Shown here piece after piece: positions 8,243-17,508 of a DNA stretch of 64,000 nt. The number at the start of each line of letters is the position of its first letter. Position 1 is the stretch's first letter. Origin of the DNA: Paenibacillus abyssi (GTDB lineage: Bacteria > Bacillota > Bacilli > Paenibacillales > Paenibacillaceae); assembly GCF_014640295.1 (NCBI RefSeq), contig NZ_BMGR01000011.1, positions 145,052-209,051 on the forward strand. The letters are read 5' to 3'. The position numbers were made by a program, and so were the translations under genes. The notes under the pieces are model-generated. The model was not told the origin of the DNA, did not search any database, and saw only the letters and a program-made list of their open reading frames with translations.

Positions 8243-8884
8243 ATGAATAAATATATAGCACGGCTGGCTATCGTTATGTTCTTAATTTTTTTATTTCCCA
8301 ATACGGCATGGGCACATACGGGGCTACAGAGCTCATCGCCGGCAAATGCTGAAGTTGTCACTAGTGAAGTGGATCGGATTGAATTGACGTTTAATACCAA
8401 GATAGAGCCGCTCAGCGGGATAACCGTTCAAGACGGGAATGGGGAAGAGATTCAGCTTAAAAAGATCGAAACAGGCAAAAATTCGATTGTTGGGTTAACA
8501 GAAGCACCCCTCCAGAACGGTACCTATACTGTGAACTGGAGAATTATTGGTGAAGACGGGCATGCAATTAACGGAACGTATTCATTTATCGTGCAAGCAA
8601 CAGAACAAGCACTGGAAGAAACGAATAACCACATCAATTATTCAGCCGCTGAAGAGCCCGAAGAGAATTCGAATCCCTCAGATGAGCCTGCAGCAAACGA
8701 TGCTGAACAGCTTTCAAATGAGGTTTCAGACGGCTCGGAGACGGTATCTGCTGAACCGGTTGTAAGCCAGGAACAACTAACGGCAACAGCAGCCGTGGAC
8801 AGTGGGACATGGTGGAAGGTTGCGGCAATTGTGGTTTGCGTTCTCTTATTGTTCTACATGGTATGGAATATACGTAGAACCTGA
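8243..8884 (+). CDS. CopC-domain membrane-anchored protein
   Basis: The 213-residue protein has a signal peptide ending at AWA, and the mature chain begins with His, the typical first copper ligand of CopC proteins. The CopC domain (about residues 25-120) shows the SSPANAEVV opening and the DGHAINGTYSF ending with a second histidine. A long acidic linker (about 125-185) and a C-terminal membrane helix (about 190-209) follow. It is expected to bind copper on the outer side of the membrane. Unlike YcnJ it lacks a CopD-like multi-span region. AGAGGAGAGG precedes the ATG. Confidence 0.85.
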   Translation: MNKYIARLAIVMFLIFLFPNTAWAHTGLQSSSPANAEVVTSEVDRIELTFNTKIEPLSGITVQDGNGEEIQLKKIETGKNSIVGLTEAPLQNGTYTVNWRIIGEDGHAINGTYSFIVQATEQALEETNNHINYSAAEEPEENSNPSDEPAANDAEQLSNEVSDGSETVSAEPVVSQEQLTATAAVDSGTWWKVAAIVVCVLLLFYMVWNIRRT

Positions 8885-8903
8885 TACTTGCTTCTCATCT
8901 GAT

Positions 8904-8943
8904 AAAAACTCCCGAAGTTGGATACCAACTCGGGAGTTTTTTT
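8904..8943 (+). terminator. Bidirectional terminator
   Basis: The stem AAAACTCCCGA...TCGGGAGTTTT has T-runs on both ends. It separates the CopC gene from the convergent kinase-like gene. Confidence 0.85.
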
Positions 8944-8952
8944 GATGTGCTT

Positions 8953-9546
8953 TTACTGCAATTTTCCATTTAGAAACTGCTCAATAATGGATAACTTCGA
9001 TTCTGATAGCGGGCCTGAGTTATCAAAATAAAGAATGGAATGGCGGGGTAGCTTCCATTTTATTTCGTGGCGTTTCAGAGACGGGCTGAAGCTGTCCCAG
9101 TTTTCCAGCTTCCACACATCCAATAAGGAGCCTCTAAGCGTGATGCGTTGATGATAGTGCTGATCGTCAGGAAGATATACGAAAACCGCTTTGATATCTA
9201 CATCATTTAATGACGCCCCTATTTTTGCGAGTTCATTCTCCAGCCACTGCGGATCATTAATTTCTTTGGTGAAGGGACCGACAACATAAGCATCCAGATG
9301 AAGATCCAGGTTTTCCAGCGCAGCATCCATCGTAATCCGGTATCCCAAATCCCGGCAGTGTTGTTTGTAAACGGGCGAGTCGCGGTCATTCGGGTCATGG
9401 CCGGACAGTGTCATAATCGTCTCTGCCGCAGGGCGTAACAATGTATCCATATCGAGTAAAGCCGTTCGGTGCTTCTTCGCGAATGCCTTTGCGAGCGTTG
9501 TCTTTCCTGCGGCTGCAGGGCCTATGAAAAAGATCAGTTTCCGCAT
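8953..9546 (-). CDS. P-loop kinase-like ATPase (AAA_33/zeta-like)
   Basis: The 197-residue protein starts with a Walker A motif GPAAAGKT at residues 9-16, followed by LLDMDTLLRP, where DMD is placed like the substrate-binding aspartate of small-molecule kinases. A lid-like region with QRITLRGS and further arginines follows. The architecture fits the AAA_33 or shikimate-kinase-like group, which phosphorylates small molecules or RNA ends. GGAGG lies before the start. No antitoxin gene adjoins it, so a toxin role is unlikely. The substrate cannot be deduced. Confidence 0.75.
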   Translation of the reverse strand: MRKLIFFIGPAAAGKTTLAKAFAKKHRTALLDMDTLLRPAAETIMTLSGHDPNDRDSPVYKQHCRDLGYRITMDAALENLDLHLDAYVVGPFTKEINDPQWLENELAKIGASLNDVDIKAVFVYLPDDQHYHQRITLRGSLLDVWKLENWDSFSPSLKRHEIKWKLPRHSILYFDNSGPLSESKLSIIEQFLNGKLQ

Positions 9547-9706
9547 GGTAAACCTCCATTGCTGAGTTATCGTAACTATATTTTAAATGAAAGCCAAAGT
9601 AAATGGGGTTTCCAATCTGGGAAATGGTGTATTATTTTATTAGAGAGAATCTCAGTATAATCTAACCATTGATCAATAACATTTCATGTGATCTCAGGAG
9701 GTCTAT

Positions 9707-11269
9707 ATGTACATTGTGACGGCGCAAGAAATGAGAGCGATGGAAGAGCATATGTTTCATGAAATCGGAATTTCGGCATTAGTATTGATGGAGAATGCAG
9801 GCCGGGCAATCGCGGAAGAGGCGGCGCAGTTCTCACATAGGGGTAATACGAGGGGCAGCGAGCGCGGATTCCGCTGGCTCATTATCGTCGGTAAAGGAAA
9901 TAACGGCGGTGACGGGCTCGTCAGTGCAAGGCATCTGGCAGAGATGGGATTTGGCGTCGAAATCCTGTATGCAGTGCATCCGGACCAATTGCGCGGAGAA
10001 GCCGCAATACAACGCGATATTATAAAAAAGCTAGGTATAACAACCAGCCTATATTCGAATGAAGAATCGAATGCGCAAGAGCCTCAATGGAGCCGCTGGG
10101 ACGGCATCATTGATGCGCTCTTAGGAACCGGAACGTCAGGCGAGCCGCGTGAACCGTACGCTTCGATCATCCGGCAGGCGAATGCAAGCGATCTGCCAAT
10201 TGTATCGGCGGATATCCCAAGCGGTCTAAATGCGGATACCGGGGAAATTCCCGGTACATGCATCAAGGCAGCGCTCACAGTGGCGCTGTCTTATTGCAAG
10301 CGAGGTGTAATGATCTATCCGGGCAGCGAAGCTGCAGGTGAGATTGTCGTTCGGTCAATCGGTATCCCGGCAGATCTAGCAAGGAGTATGGGGGTTAAGA
10401 CCTATCAATTAGATGAAGCAACGTTATCACGGCGTTTTGGAATCTCATTCCCCCTGAACAGAAAGTCGGATACCCATAAAGGAACTTACGGCCATGTACT
10501 TGTCGCAGCCGGCTCTTCTTCCATGAGCGGCGCCGGTTTATTAAGCGCCAAAGCCGCTCTGAGGGGAGGAAGCGGTCTTGTCAGTTGGGCCGTACCCGAA
10601 CAATTGGCTGTCAAACTAATGGGATTGATACCGGAGGTCATGATTCGGGGCATCGCGGATGCAGGTGATGGACAGTGGAGCGGAACAACAGCCAAAGCAT
10701 TAATAGATGCAGCTGAAGGCAAAAAAGCGGTTATTATCGGCCCAGGCTTGGGCAGATGGAACGGGGATTCGGAGTGGCTTCTCGAGCTTTGGGAGAATGT
10801 CACGATACCGGTTGTAGTCGATGCCGATGCGCTTAATATGATGGCCGAGGACAGACTTGCGACCCCTTGGCCGCGCCGCAGCGCAGCCACCGTGCTTACG
10901 CCGCACCCCGGCGAGATGGCCCGGTTGTGCGGCATGTCTACCGAGCAAGTGCAGCGAGATCGGATCGGCGTTGCCAGCAGTTATGCAAGTCAGCATCATG
11001 TTGTCGTTGTTCTGAAAGGAGCCCATAGCATAGTGGCTTCACCGGATGGGGAGATCTACGTGAATACGACGGGGAACCCGGGAATGTCGACGGGTGGAAC
11101 AGGAGATGTGCTTGCCGGTATAATCGGAAGCCTGCTTGGTCAAGGGATGGAGACGACTCAAGCTGCTGCACTCGGCGTTTACTGGCACGGCCTGACAGGG
11201 GACCGGGCAGCATCCGCGAGAAATTCCGTCGCGTCGCTCATCGCGAGCGATATCATTGACTTCTTATGA
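9707..11269 (+). CDS. nnr: Bifunctional NAD(P)H-hydrate epimerase / ADP-dependent dehydratase
   Basis: The 520-residue fused enzyme repairs NADHX and NADPHX, the hydrated damaged forms of the cofactors. The N-terminal YjeF epimerase domain (about residues 1-215) shows VGKGNNGGDGLVSARHL and the substrate pocket GTGTSG. The C-terminal ribokinase-like dehydratase (about 240-515) shows GTYGHVLVAAGS, LTPHPGEMARL and the phosphate loop NPGMSTGGTGDVLAG. Length equals the normal fusion. AGGAGGTCTAT precedes the ATG. It probably lies alone, and its housekeeping role fits a constitutive gene. Confidence 0.95.
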   Translation: MYIVTAQEMRAMEEHMFHEIGISALVLMENAGRAIAEEAAQFSHRGNTRGSERGFRWLIIVGKGNNGGDGLVSARHLAEMGFGVEILYAVHPDQLRGEAAIQRDIIKKLGITTSLYSNEESNAQEPQWSRWDGIIDALLGTGTSGEPREPYASIIRQANASDLPIVSADIPSGLNADTGEIPGTCIKAALTVALSYCKRGVMIYPGSEAAGEIVVRSIGIPADLARSMGVKTYQLDEATLSRRFGISFPLNRKSDTHKGTYGHVLVAAGSSSMSGAGLLSAKAALRGGSGLVSWAVPEQLAVKLMGLIPEVMIRGIADAGDGQWSGTTAKALIDAAEGKKAVIIGPGLGRWNGDSEWLLELWENVTIPVVVDADALNMMAEDRLATPWPRRSAATVLTPHPGEMARLCGMSTEQVQRDRIGVASSYASQHHVVVVLKGAHSIVASPDGEIYVNTTGNPGMSTGGTGDVLAGIIGSLLGQGMETTQAAALGVYWHGLTGDRAASARNSVASLIASDIIDFL

Positions 11270-11428
11270 AAATGCTCGTTCATGCGATCATCAGCTAATA
11301 GGTATGAACTCGATTTCGACCAATTGCTTTGTCTCAAAGGGCAAACAGCATAGACAGCTTGATTCATTTTGCAGATAGCAATGGTAGGTGGTTTTTAGTA
11401 CACTTTGGAGTAAGGAGTGAATATACTA

Positions 11429-11839
11429 ATGGACAATAAAACATTTACACTAAGTGAAGCCAATGCACTGCTGCCTCAATTAACAGAGGATTTGTTAAAG
11501 CTGCAGACATTGATCAGCGAGTTTGAGGATCAGTATCTGGAGCTGCAGAAGAAAAAAGCGAAGGGGCAGTCGGTCTACTCAACGGATCGTGGTACTGATC
11601 CGTATTTCGAGGCTGAAGGACAGCTTGATTTTATGCGGGTCGAAGCTGATCTACTAATAGAAAACTTCACTCGAAAAGGGGTGCTCCTGAAGATGATTAA
11701 TCCAGGTTTGCTTGATTTTCCTGCGGTATTAGACGGGAAGGACGTCCTGTTATGCTGGAAGCAAGGGGAAGAGCGCATCACCCACTATCACGATTGGCAC
11801 GATGGGTTCAAAGGTCGAAAAATTCATCCTGACTTATGA
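11429..11839 (+). CDS. DUF2203-family protein
   Basis: The protein has 136 residues from the ATG at 11429. A longer frame would begin at a GTG inside the ribosome binding site (TAAGGAGTGA), so the ATG eleven bases after it is preferred. The DUF2203 pattern is visible: FTLSEANALLPQL at the start, a helical hairpin, and the ending LDFPA...VLLCWKQGEERITHYHDWHDGF. The family is small, cytoplasmic and of unknown function. It lies upstream of glutamate racemase with a 159-base gap. Confidence 0.85.
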   Translation: MDNKTFTLSEANALLPQLTEDLLKLQTLISEFEDQYLELQKKKAKGQSVYSTDRGTDPYFEAEGQLDFMRVEADLLIENFTRKGVLLKMINPGLLDFPAVLDGKDVLLCWKQGEERITHYHDWHDGFKGRKIHPDL

Positions 11840-11998
11840 TTTAGTTTTGAGTATATTTTATGCAAGTTATTAATAGATTATACGAATACACACTAAGAAA
11901 TGTAACTGGAAGAGACTGACATTGCCGAAAGGCGCATGTCGCGATATGCTGGATATATCTAATTACTACACACTACATATGTAAGGAATCGATGACAG

Positions 11999-12799
11999 AT
12001 GACAATCGGTTTTTTTGACTCAGGGATCGGCGGGCTTTCCGTTCTAGCGGAATCACTTCAGCGGCTCCCTGCCAAAGATTATCTCTATATGGCAGATACG
12101 CTCCATGTCCCCTACGGTACCAAATCGAAGGATGAGGTGAGAGCCTACATTCTAGAGACAGTAGGCGTAATGATGCGAGAAGGCATAGATGCCTTGGTCG
12201 TGGCTTGCAATACGGCGACCAGCATTGCCGTAGCAGAACTAAGAGAGCTTTATTCTCTGCCTATTGTTGGGATGGAGCCGGCTGTCAAACCTGCAGTGGA
12301 AATGAATCGTGCGACAGGGAAGCGAATACTCGTATTCGCTACTCCATTAACACTGCAGCTGCCCAAGTATTATGCCCTTGTATCCCGTGTGGATGATCAG
12401 GGAATCGTGGACTCGCTGCCGCTGCCTGAGCTTGTTGTGTATTGTGAGGCATTGCAGTTCGACAAACAGATTATGGGCGCATACTTCCGTGACAAGCTTT
12501 CCCGATACGATCTGAACGATTACGGGATCGTCGTGCTGGGCTGCACACATTATCCTTTTTACAAGGACATTCTTCGCGAGATACTACCGCCGCACATCCA
12601 GATCGTCGACGGAAATGCAGGTACGGTCAGACGGTTATCCGCTTTGCTGAATCGTTATGGAATACCGGAAGGCGGAGGAAGCGCGAAAGTAAGGTTCATG
12701 TGTTCCGGGGGAGATCCCGCTTATATCGATAAAATGCAGACCGCATTGGCATACATCAGGGAGACAGACATTCAGAGAGAGGAAATGCTTAGATCCTAA
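11999..12799 (+). CDS. racE: Glutamate racemase
   Basis: The 266-residue enzyme makes D-glutamate for peptidoglycan. Motifs are DSGIGGLSVL (Asp7 region), the first catalytic Cys70 in VVACNTATS and the second Cys182 in VLGCTHYPFY, plus the HVPYGTKS substrate loop. Length is normal for MurI/RacE. The ribosome binding site is weak (TAAGGAA at ten bases). The stop codon lies inside a perfect 26-base palindrome that likely serves as terminator. Confidence 0.95.
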   Translation: MTIGFFDSGIGGLSVLAESLQRLPAKDYLYMADTLHVPYGTKSKDEVRAYILETVGVMMREGIDALVVACNTATSIAVAELRELYSLPIVGMEPAVKPAVEMNRATGKRILVFATPLTLQLPKYYALVSRVDDQGIVDSLPLPELVVYCEALQFDKQIMGAYFRDKLSRYDLNDYGIVVLGCTHYPFYKDILREILPPHIQIVDGNAGTVRRLSALLNRYGIPEGGGSAKVRFMCSGGDPAYIDKMQTALAYIRETDIQREEMLRS

Positions 12800-12820
12800 A
12801 CCTAGGTTTAGGATCTTCTT
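12791..12820 (+). terminator. Palindromic terminator overlapping the racE stop
   Basis: A perfect 26-base palindrome (AGATCCTAAACCT and its mirror, 12791-12816) is followed by TCTT. The TAA stop of racE is inside the left arm, so the last two codons are part of the hairpin. A U-run is only partial, hence moderate confidence. Confidence 0.6.
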
Positions 12821-12851
12821 ATTGTAATATTGCATTACTGCTGTGCCGGCT

Positions 12852-13007
12852 TCATTCCGATGTACGCACATTGGACTGTTTGTTTTTAAAGGCTTCCGCC
12901 GCTTCTTCCGCAGAAAACTCTGTTTCTGCTTCACCTGAGACAGGCATTTTGTTCAACTCTGTAGTTTGTACATCGGCTTTAGATGCTTGTTTTCCTGATT
13001 TGGCCAT
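12852..13007 (-). CDS. Small hydrophilic hypothetical protein (51 aa)
   Basis: The ORF starts MAKSGKQASKADVQTTE and contains SAEEAAEAFKNK. The anti-Shine-Dalgarno match AGGAGGTGAT sits just before it, and the spacing favours the ATG at 13007 over an ATG three codons earlier that overlaps the site. The protein is soluble, charged and probably disordered or helical. Short Lys/Gln/Ser-rich proteins of this sort are common among spore proteins, but no small acid-soluble protein signature is present. Confidence 0.6.
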   Translation of the reverse strand: MAKSGKQASKADVQTTELNKMPVSGEAETEFSAEEAAEAFKNKQSNVRTSE

Positions 13008-13187
13008 GTTGTTCATCACCTCCTGATTCATATTTATTGTTATGTTTTCACTGCGCCAAATTTATATTCACGCAAAAAATTGTTGACATCTTGTATAAAC
13101 CTTTTTCTTGTCTAATTCGAAACGATTACTGTAAAATAGAAGTATCGCTTTCAATGCCTACAATAAAACAATAAGAGGTGATATCAT

Positions 13188-13415
13188 ATGGGAACTTGCA
13201 ATATCGATCATTCGCAGGAAGATGTGATTCAAAAGCTCGAAAGCCAAAAGGAATTTATGCCGCAGCCTTTAGGTGAGAATGTACTTCGTTTTTTGAAGAA
13301 TGTACACGATCAGCACACATTAAACGAGCTATTTCACCTTTTAAAGAAATATGATCTGGCTTCCAAAGAAGAACAAGAAGCACGAAATGAAAAATTATTG
13401 CAGCTTATAGGCTAA
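13188..13415 (+). CDS. Small hypothetical helical protein (75 aa)
   Basis: The protein begins MGTCNIDHSQEDVIQKL and is predicted to be helical throughout (NVLRFLKNVHDQ, LNELFHLLKKYDLA). AAGAGGTGATATC precedes the ATG. It diverges from the 51-residue gene across 180 bases. No motif or family is recognised. A hairpin with T-run lies just after the stop. Confidence 0.65.
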   Translation: MGTCNIDHSQEDVIQKLESQKEFMPQPLGENVLRFLKNVHDQHTLNELFHLLKKYDLASKEEQEARNEKLLQLIG

Positions 13416-13419
13416 AAAA

Positions 13420-13458
13420 AAGAACGAGAGCGTGGTTAATGGCTCCCGTTTTTTTATG
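13420..13458 (+). terminator. Bidirectional terminator
   Basis: The stem AACGAGAGC / GCTCCCGTT has one mismatch. It is preceded by an A-run and followed by TTTTTTT, separating two convergent genes. Confidence 0.75.
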
Positions 13459-13464
13459 TAAGGC

Positions 13465-13776
13465 TTAATCATACTTATCTTCTTCGATTCGGGTTTTATT
13501 CTCGATAATGAGTTCAGCTTCAGTCTCAAAATTCAAATAGAGCGGGGCTGGCAGCCGTTCGACTATACTTTGAATCATAGGTAATTCTAAAAATTCCTCC
13601 AGCGTTTGCGGCGGCTGCTCTAACTCAAGTACCCAATCACTTAAAGTATCAATAAAAATGTAAAATGAAGCTTCAAATGCATTCGCGGCTTCTTCTGCTT
13701 CATCGCCTTCCGATCCCGACATGGCATCCCAATTGTTTAAAGTGACGTCTAACGCCTGCCCAACCTGCACATTCAT
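13465..13776 (-). CDS. Acidic hypothetical protein (103 aa)
   Basis: The 103-residue protein is very acidic. It holds a Gly/Ser/Glu loop (MSGSEGDEAEEAANAF) followed by helices with aromatic residues. CAGGAGGGAATTGG precedes the ATG. No motif is recognised. Glu-rich composition and the lack of Cys or Trp clusters suggest a soluble cytoplasmic protein. It is convergent with the preceding gene. Confidence 0.65.
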   Translation of the reverse strand: MNVQVGQALDVTLNNWDAMSGSEGDEAEEAANAFEASFYIFIDTLSDWVLELEQPPQTLEEFLELPMIQSIVERLPAPLYLNFETEAELIIENKTRIEEDKYD

Positions 13777-13918
13777 CCAATTCCCTCCTGAGATATTATT
13801 CTAAACCAATTAATGCTATTAAATATTAATAGAATAAATTAAATATTATTTTCAAAATGATCCCTGACTATATATAAATGGGGAAATTGTCCATGGAATC
13901 ATTGAAGCTGGAATGATA

Positions 13919-13965
13919 TAAGGGACCATCCTTCTGCCGGTTTCAGCATTAGGGATGGTCCCTTT
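13919..13965. terminator. Probable hairpin terminator of ilvE
   Basis: The stem AAGGGACCATCC / GGATGGTCCCTT frames a loop of about 22 bases. It lies 32 bases past the ilvE stop on the minus strand. The T-run is weak in that direction. Confidence 0.55.
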
Positions 13966-13996
13966 AATGACAATTTCACTTCATGGGATGAACTTG

Positions 13997-15073
13997 TTAT
14001 CTAACTTCGACCATCCAATCAAACGGATCGGGGATCGTTCCAGTCTGTATACCTGTTAACGTTTCGTATAGTTTCCTTGAGAGCTCCCCAGTTTGCCCAT
14101 CACGTATGACAAGCTTTTCAGCGCGCCAGTTCAGTTCGCCAATCGGAGAAATGACAGCGGCGGTACCCGTACCGAACGCTTCCTCCAGAGAACCGTTTTT
14201 ACCGGCTTCGTACAATTCCTCAATGGATATAATTCTTTCTTCAACCGGAATGTTCCAATGTTTTAACAGTTGAATAATGGAGTCCCGGGTGATCCCTGCC
14301 AGAATGCTGCCGTTTAATGCCGGTGTATGAACCGTTCCATTGATTTTGAAGAAGACATTCATGCTGCCGACCTCTTCAATATATTTTCGATGCACACCAT
14401 CCAGCCATAACACTTGGGAATACCCTTTATCCTTAGCGCCTTCTTGCGCTTTTAGCCCTGCCGCGTAATTTCCGGCTGTTTTGGCTTCGCCGACTCCGCC
14501 CGTTACGGCACGGACATACTCGGATTCTACGAAAATCTTAACCGGATTTACACCTTCCGTGTAATAGGCCCCGACTGGTGACATAATAATGATAAACTGA
14601 TAATGGGTGGAAGGGGACACGCCGAGTGCAGGTTGTGTAGCTATGACAAAAGGGCGGATATAAAGAGAAGTCCCGGGTTCGGTTGGGATCCAATCCTCAT
14701 CCACTGTTATTAATTGCTGCAAAGCATCAAGTGCGATACCTTCTTCAAGCTGAGGAACACTCAATCGCTCGTTCGAACGGTTCAAGCGTTGAATATTTTT
14801 CCGAGGCCTGAATAAGAGGATTCGTCCATTCTCTGTTCTGTAAGCCTTCAGCCCTTCAAAAATGGTTTGTCCATAATGAAACACTTTTGCTGCAGGATCC
14901 AAGACAATCGGCTGATAAGGCACAATGCGAGGTTGGTGCCAGCCTTTATCCTCAGCATAGTCAATGATAAACATATGATCGGTAAAATGAATGCCGAAGC
15001 CAAGCTGATCCTGTGGCGGCTTTTCCTTCTTCGCTGTACTGCGTTCGATTTCTATCTTCAAAGATTGAACCAT
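13997..15073 (-). CDS. ilvE: Branched-chain amino acid aminotransferase
   Basis: The protein has 358 residues from the ATG at 15073, which follows GAAGGAGAG at a normal distance; a longer reading begins 24 bases upstream inside that site. It is a fold-type IV PLP enzyme, and the PLP lysine is in GEAKTAGNYAAGLKAQ (about residue 198). Other signatures are FHYGQTIFEGLKAY, SLYIRPF and the EEAFGTGTAAVISPIGEL ending. It interconverts Leu, Ile and Val with their keto acids, closest in pattern to the Bacillus IlvK/YwaA type. A LysR regulator diverges 118-127 bases upstream. Confidence 0.95.
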   Translation of the reverse strand: MVQSLKIEIERSTAKKEKPPQDQLGFGIHFTDHMFIIDYAEDKGWHQPRIVPYQPIVLDPAAKVFHYGQTIFEGLKAYRTENGRILLFRPRKNIQRLNRSNERLSVPQLEEGIALDALQQLITVDEDWIPTEPGTSLYIRPFVIATQPALGVSPSTHYQFIIIMSPVGAYYTEGVNPVKIFVESEYVRAVTGGVGEAKTAGNYAAGLKAQEGAKDKGYSQVLWLDGVHRKYIEEVGSMNVFFKINGTVHTPALNGSILAGITRDSIIQLLKHWNIPVEERIISIEELYEAGKNGSLEEAFGTGTAAVISPIGELNWRAEKLVIRDGQTGELSRKLYETLTGIQTGTIPDPFDWMVEVR

Positions 15074-15129
15074 CCTGACCATCTCTCCTTCGCCCATAGT
15101 GATCGATAATTGAATGTTACCATTACATC

Positions 15130-15148
15130 AGATATATTAAAAATATCT
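15130..15148. promoter_or_regulatory. Candidate LysR operator between ilvE and the regulator
   Basis: An inverted repeat AGATAT-N7-ATATCT lies midway between the divergent genes. LysR-type proteins often bind such interrupted dyads. The assignment is inferred from position and symmetry. Confidence 0.4.
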
Positions 15149-15190
15149 ATTTCATTTATACTTCATACTTTTTAGGTATGATAGAGGAAG

Positions 15191-16096
15191 GTGTTGGACT
15201 TGGATCTGCGTCAATTAAAATATTTCTTGGCCATAGCGCAAGAAGGGCAGGTTACAAGAGCGGCCAAACGGCTGAATATTGAACAGCCGCCTTTAAGCCG
15301 ACAGCTCAAACAAATGGAAGAGGAGCTTGGCGTGAAGCTGTTTGATCGGGATAAAATGCGTTTAAAACTGACAGATGCCGGGGCACTGCTCAAACAAAAA
15401 GCGGAATCGCTGCTTCTTCAATTTGACGAAACCATAAAAGAGGTCAAGGAAATCGAGGTCGGAGTGAGGGGCGTCTTATCCATCGGTTCAGTTGTATCTT
15501 GCATCTCGCTCTTACCGAAGCAGATAGAGCAGTTCAGAAAACAATTCCCTCAAGTCACGTTTAAAATCTCAGAGGGTGATCATTTTTATTTAGGGGAACA
15601 GCTGGAGAAGAGGGCGATTGAGCTTGTTATCGCGAGGTTGCCGTTTGAAGCGCAAACTCATTCTCAGCAATATTCCATTCTACCGCTGCCGTCGGATCCC
15701 TTCGTAACCGTAATCCCAAGCTCGTGGACGCAATATTCCGCAAATCAGTCGATAAATATGAAAGAACTGGCAAGCTTTCCTTTGCTTACTTTAAAGACGG
15801 ATAAAACAACACGGATGCATGAGCAGGTTGTTAACGAATGTAAACGCCACGGGTTTGAGCCTAATATTATTTGTGAATGCTCCAGTGTTGCGATCATCAT
15901 GTCACTTATCGCGGAGGGGATCGGCGCTACGGTGTTCCCCAAATCTGTTATGTCTTCTTTTCCGACCACCGTTGTGAAGATGCTCGACATTAAAGATGCG
16001 GACTTCCAATCAGAAGTAGGTATTTTGTGGCTGAAGGATCGTTATTTGTCCAGGAGTGCCCAGCATTTTATTGAACGGTTTCAGATGATGCAGTGA
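15191..16096 (+). CDS. LysR-family transcriptional regulator
   Basis: The 301-residue protein has an N-terminal winged helix-turn-helix (about residues 5-65: GQVTRAAKRLNIEQPPLSRQLKQME) and a periplasmic-binding-like effector domain (about 95-295). The best-placed start is the TTG at 15200, eight bases after GAGGAAGG; the GTG at 15191 overlaps that site. It probably controls itself and may control the divergent ilvE. The effector is unknown. Compare the second LysR gene at 40957-41853. Confidence 0.9.
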   Translation: MLDLDLRQLKYFLAIAQEGQVTRAAKRLNIEQPPLSRQLKQMEEELGVKLFDRDKMRLKLTDAGALLKQKAESLLLQFDETIKEVKEIEVGVRGVLSIGSVVSCISLLPKQIEQFRKQFPQVTFKISEGDHFYLGEQLEKRAIELVIARLPFEAQTHSQQYSILPLPSDPFVTVIPSSWTQYSANQSINMKELASFPLLTLKTDKTTRMHEQVVNECKRHGFEPNIICECSSVAIIMSLIAEGIGATVFPKSVMSSFPTTVVKMLDIKDADFQSEVGILWLKDRYLSRSAQHFIERFQMMQ

Positions 16097-16102
16097 AAAA
16101 AC

Positions 16103-16130
16103 AAAAAGTCGCGTCAAGGCGACTTTTTTG
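16103..16130. terminator. Bidirectional terminator
   Basis: The stem AAAAAGTCGC / GCGACTTTTTT serves the LysR gene on the plus strand and the convergent phosphoesterase gene on the minus strand. Confidence 0.85.
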
Positions 16131-16140
16131 CTGGTATAGG

Positions 16141-17244
16141 TTACTCTCCAAAGGTGACCTGAATCTGTACGATCTCCGAGCGGGATCCGATTCGAATCGG
16201 CGGGCCCCAGAATCCGTATCCAGAGGAAACGATGGAATGGAATTGTTCCTTCTGCAGATGTCCCCAATCATTCTCGTACATCCATCCCGTAATGAGGTGC
16301 GCGGGAGCGATCTGACCGCGATGGGTATGGCCGGAGACCATAAGATCGATTCCATTCTGCTGCGCAGTATCCAAATGATAAGGCTGATGATCAAGCAGGA
16401 TTAATGGCTTCGATGGATCCAGATCCTTCACTAAAGCAGAGAGTTCGGTTCTTTCAGTGTCACTGTAATCTTTTCTCCCGATGAGAGTGAAGCTGTCATT
16501 AATCGTCATTGTATCGTCGTATAACACTTGCATATTGCTGTTTTCGAGTACGCCAATCAGTTCTTCCATCTTGCCATCATGGCGGTCGTGATTGCCTAAA
16601 GAAGCATATACGCCGTAGGTGGATTGGATTTGGGACAGGATCTGATCAATCCCTTTGTCCAGATATAGATCAATATCATCGTCAAGGATATCGCCTGGAA
16701 ATAAAACAAGATCAGGCTGCAGCGCATTGATCTGTTCGACCATTCGAATCGCATGATTTTTCCCGGAGAGCAGCCCAAAATGCATATCCGATGCCATTAC
16801 AATATTGAGCGATTCAATATCGTGAACTTCCTTGTTAATATGAACGTCATAGGTTCGAACATTAGGGGTATATGCGTTGAAGGAACCATAGGCGATTAAT
16901 GCGATAAGCGTGAACATGGTAATGAATCCGAACCATTTCTCCACCCGATGTCTTGGAAGCGGGGTCAAACGGAATAACCAAACGCTGAGATGCGCAACCG
17001 GCAAAAGCAGAATTAATAAATAAAAAACAGCCATCCAATAGGCGCCGATCACATTCAAAATCGTAATATTGCCAAATACGCGTCCCAGAATAAATGATAT
17101 AGATACAATAATCAAAGTGATTATATAGAGAAGCTTAAACCGAAATGAAACCTTAGGTTTCATCCAGCTCCAACCGCTCCAGCCGACATAAAAGACAAGT
17201 AAAGCATACAACAAAATAATGCCAATCCCGATTATTATAAACAT
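16141..17244 (-). CDS. Membrane metallophosphoesterase (YkuE/YaeI-like)
   Basis: The 367-residue protein has four N-terminal membrane helices (about residues 1-130) and then a calcineurin-like phosphoesterase domain. Metal-binding motifs are readable in order: MASDMHFG, FPGDILDD, LGNHDRHDG, LLDHQPYHLD and SGHTHRGQIAP. Proteins of this group hydrolyse phosphodiesters or pyrophosphate bonds at the membrane, often lipid-linked. GAAAGGAGAATGAC precedes the start. It stands alone, and the lipid substrate is unknown. Confidence 0.88.
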   Translation of the reverse strand: MFIIIGIGIILLYALLVFYVGWSGWSWMKPKVSFRFKLLYIITLIIVSISFILGRVFGNITILNVIGAYWMAVFYLLILLLPVAHLSVWLFRLTPLPRHRVEKWFGFITMFTLIALIAYGSFNAYTPNVRTYDVHINKEVHDIESLNIVMASDMHFGLLSGKNHAIRMVEQINALQPDLVLFPGDILDDDIDLYLDKGIDQILSQIQSTYGVYASLGNHDRHDGKMEELIGVLENSNMQVLYDDTMTINDSFTLIGRKDYSDTERTELSALVKDLDPSKPLILLDHQPYHLDTAQQNGIDLMVSGHTHRGQIAPAHLITGWMYENDWGHLQKEQFHSIVSSGYGFWGPPIRIGSRSEIVQIQVTFGE

Positions 17245-17508
17245 GTCATTCTCCTTTCACTAACTTAATTATAGCAACTGAGAAAGGAGAAAACTTCGGT
17301 ATTTCAAGTGAATTTGTGAACGCTTTAGCAATTATGTCAAGATAAGAGACAAGGCCTCCGAAAGGATGATCGGCCGGCCTCGTTACTTAGAGAAAATTAA
17401 TGTGCGAATTTATCAGAACTTCGTTTATGCTGAGAAAAGTTTACTATAATTAAGGGTATTGATTAGCTTATCAGATAATAAAACTAGGATCATAAAGGAA
17501 GTGGCGTT

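Noticed and set aside
8953..9546. Zeta-type toxin
   Set aside because: There is no adjacent antitoxin gene, and the length and loops fit a small-molecule kinase equally well.
13082..13087. TTGACA before the 13188 gene as a -35 box
   Set aside because: No acceptable -10 sequence lies 16-18 bases later.
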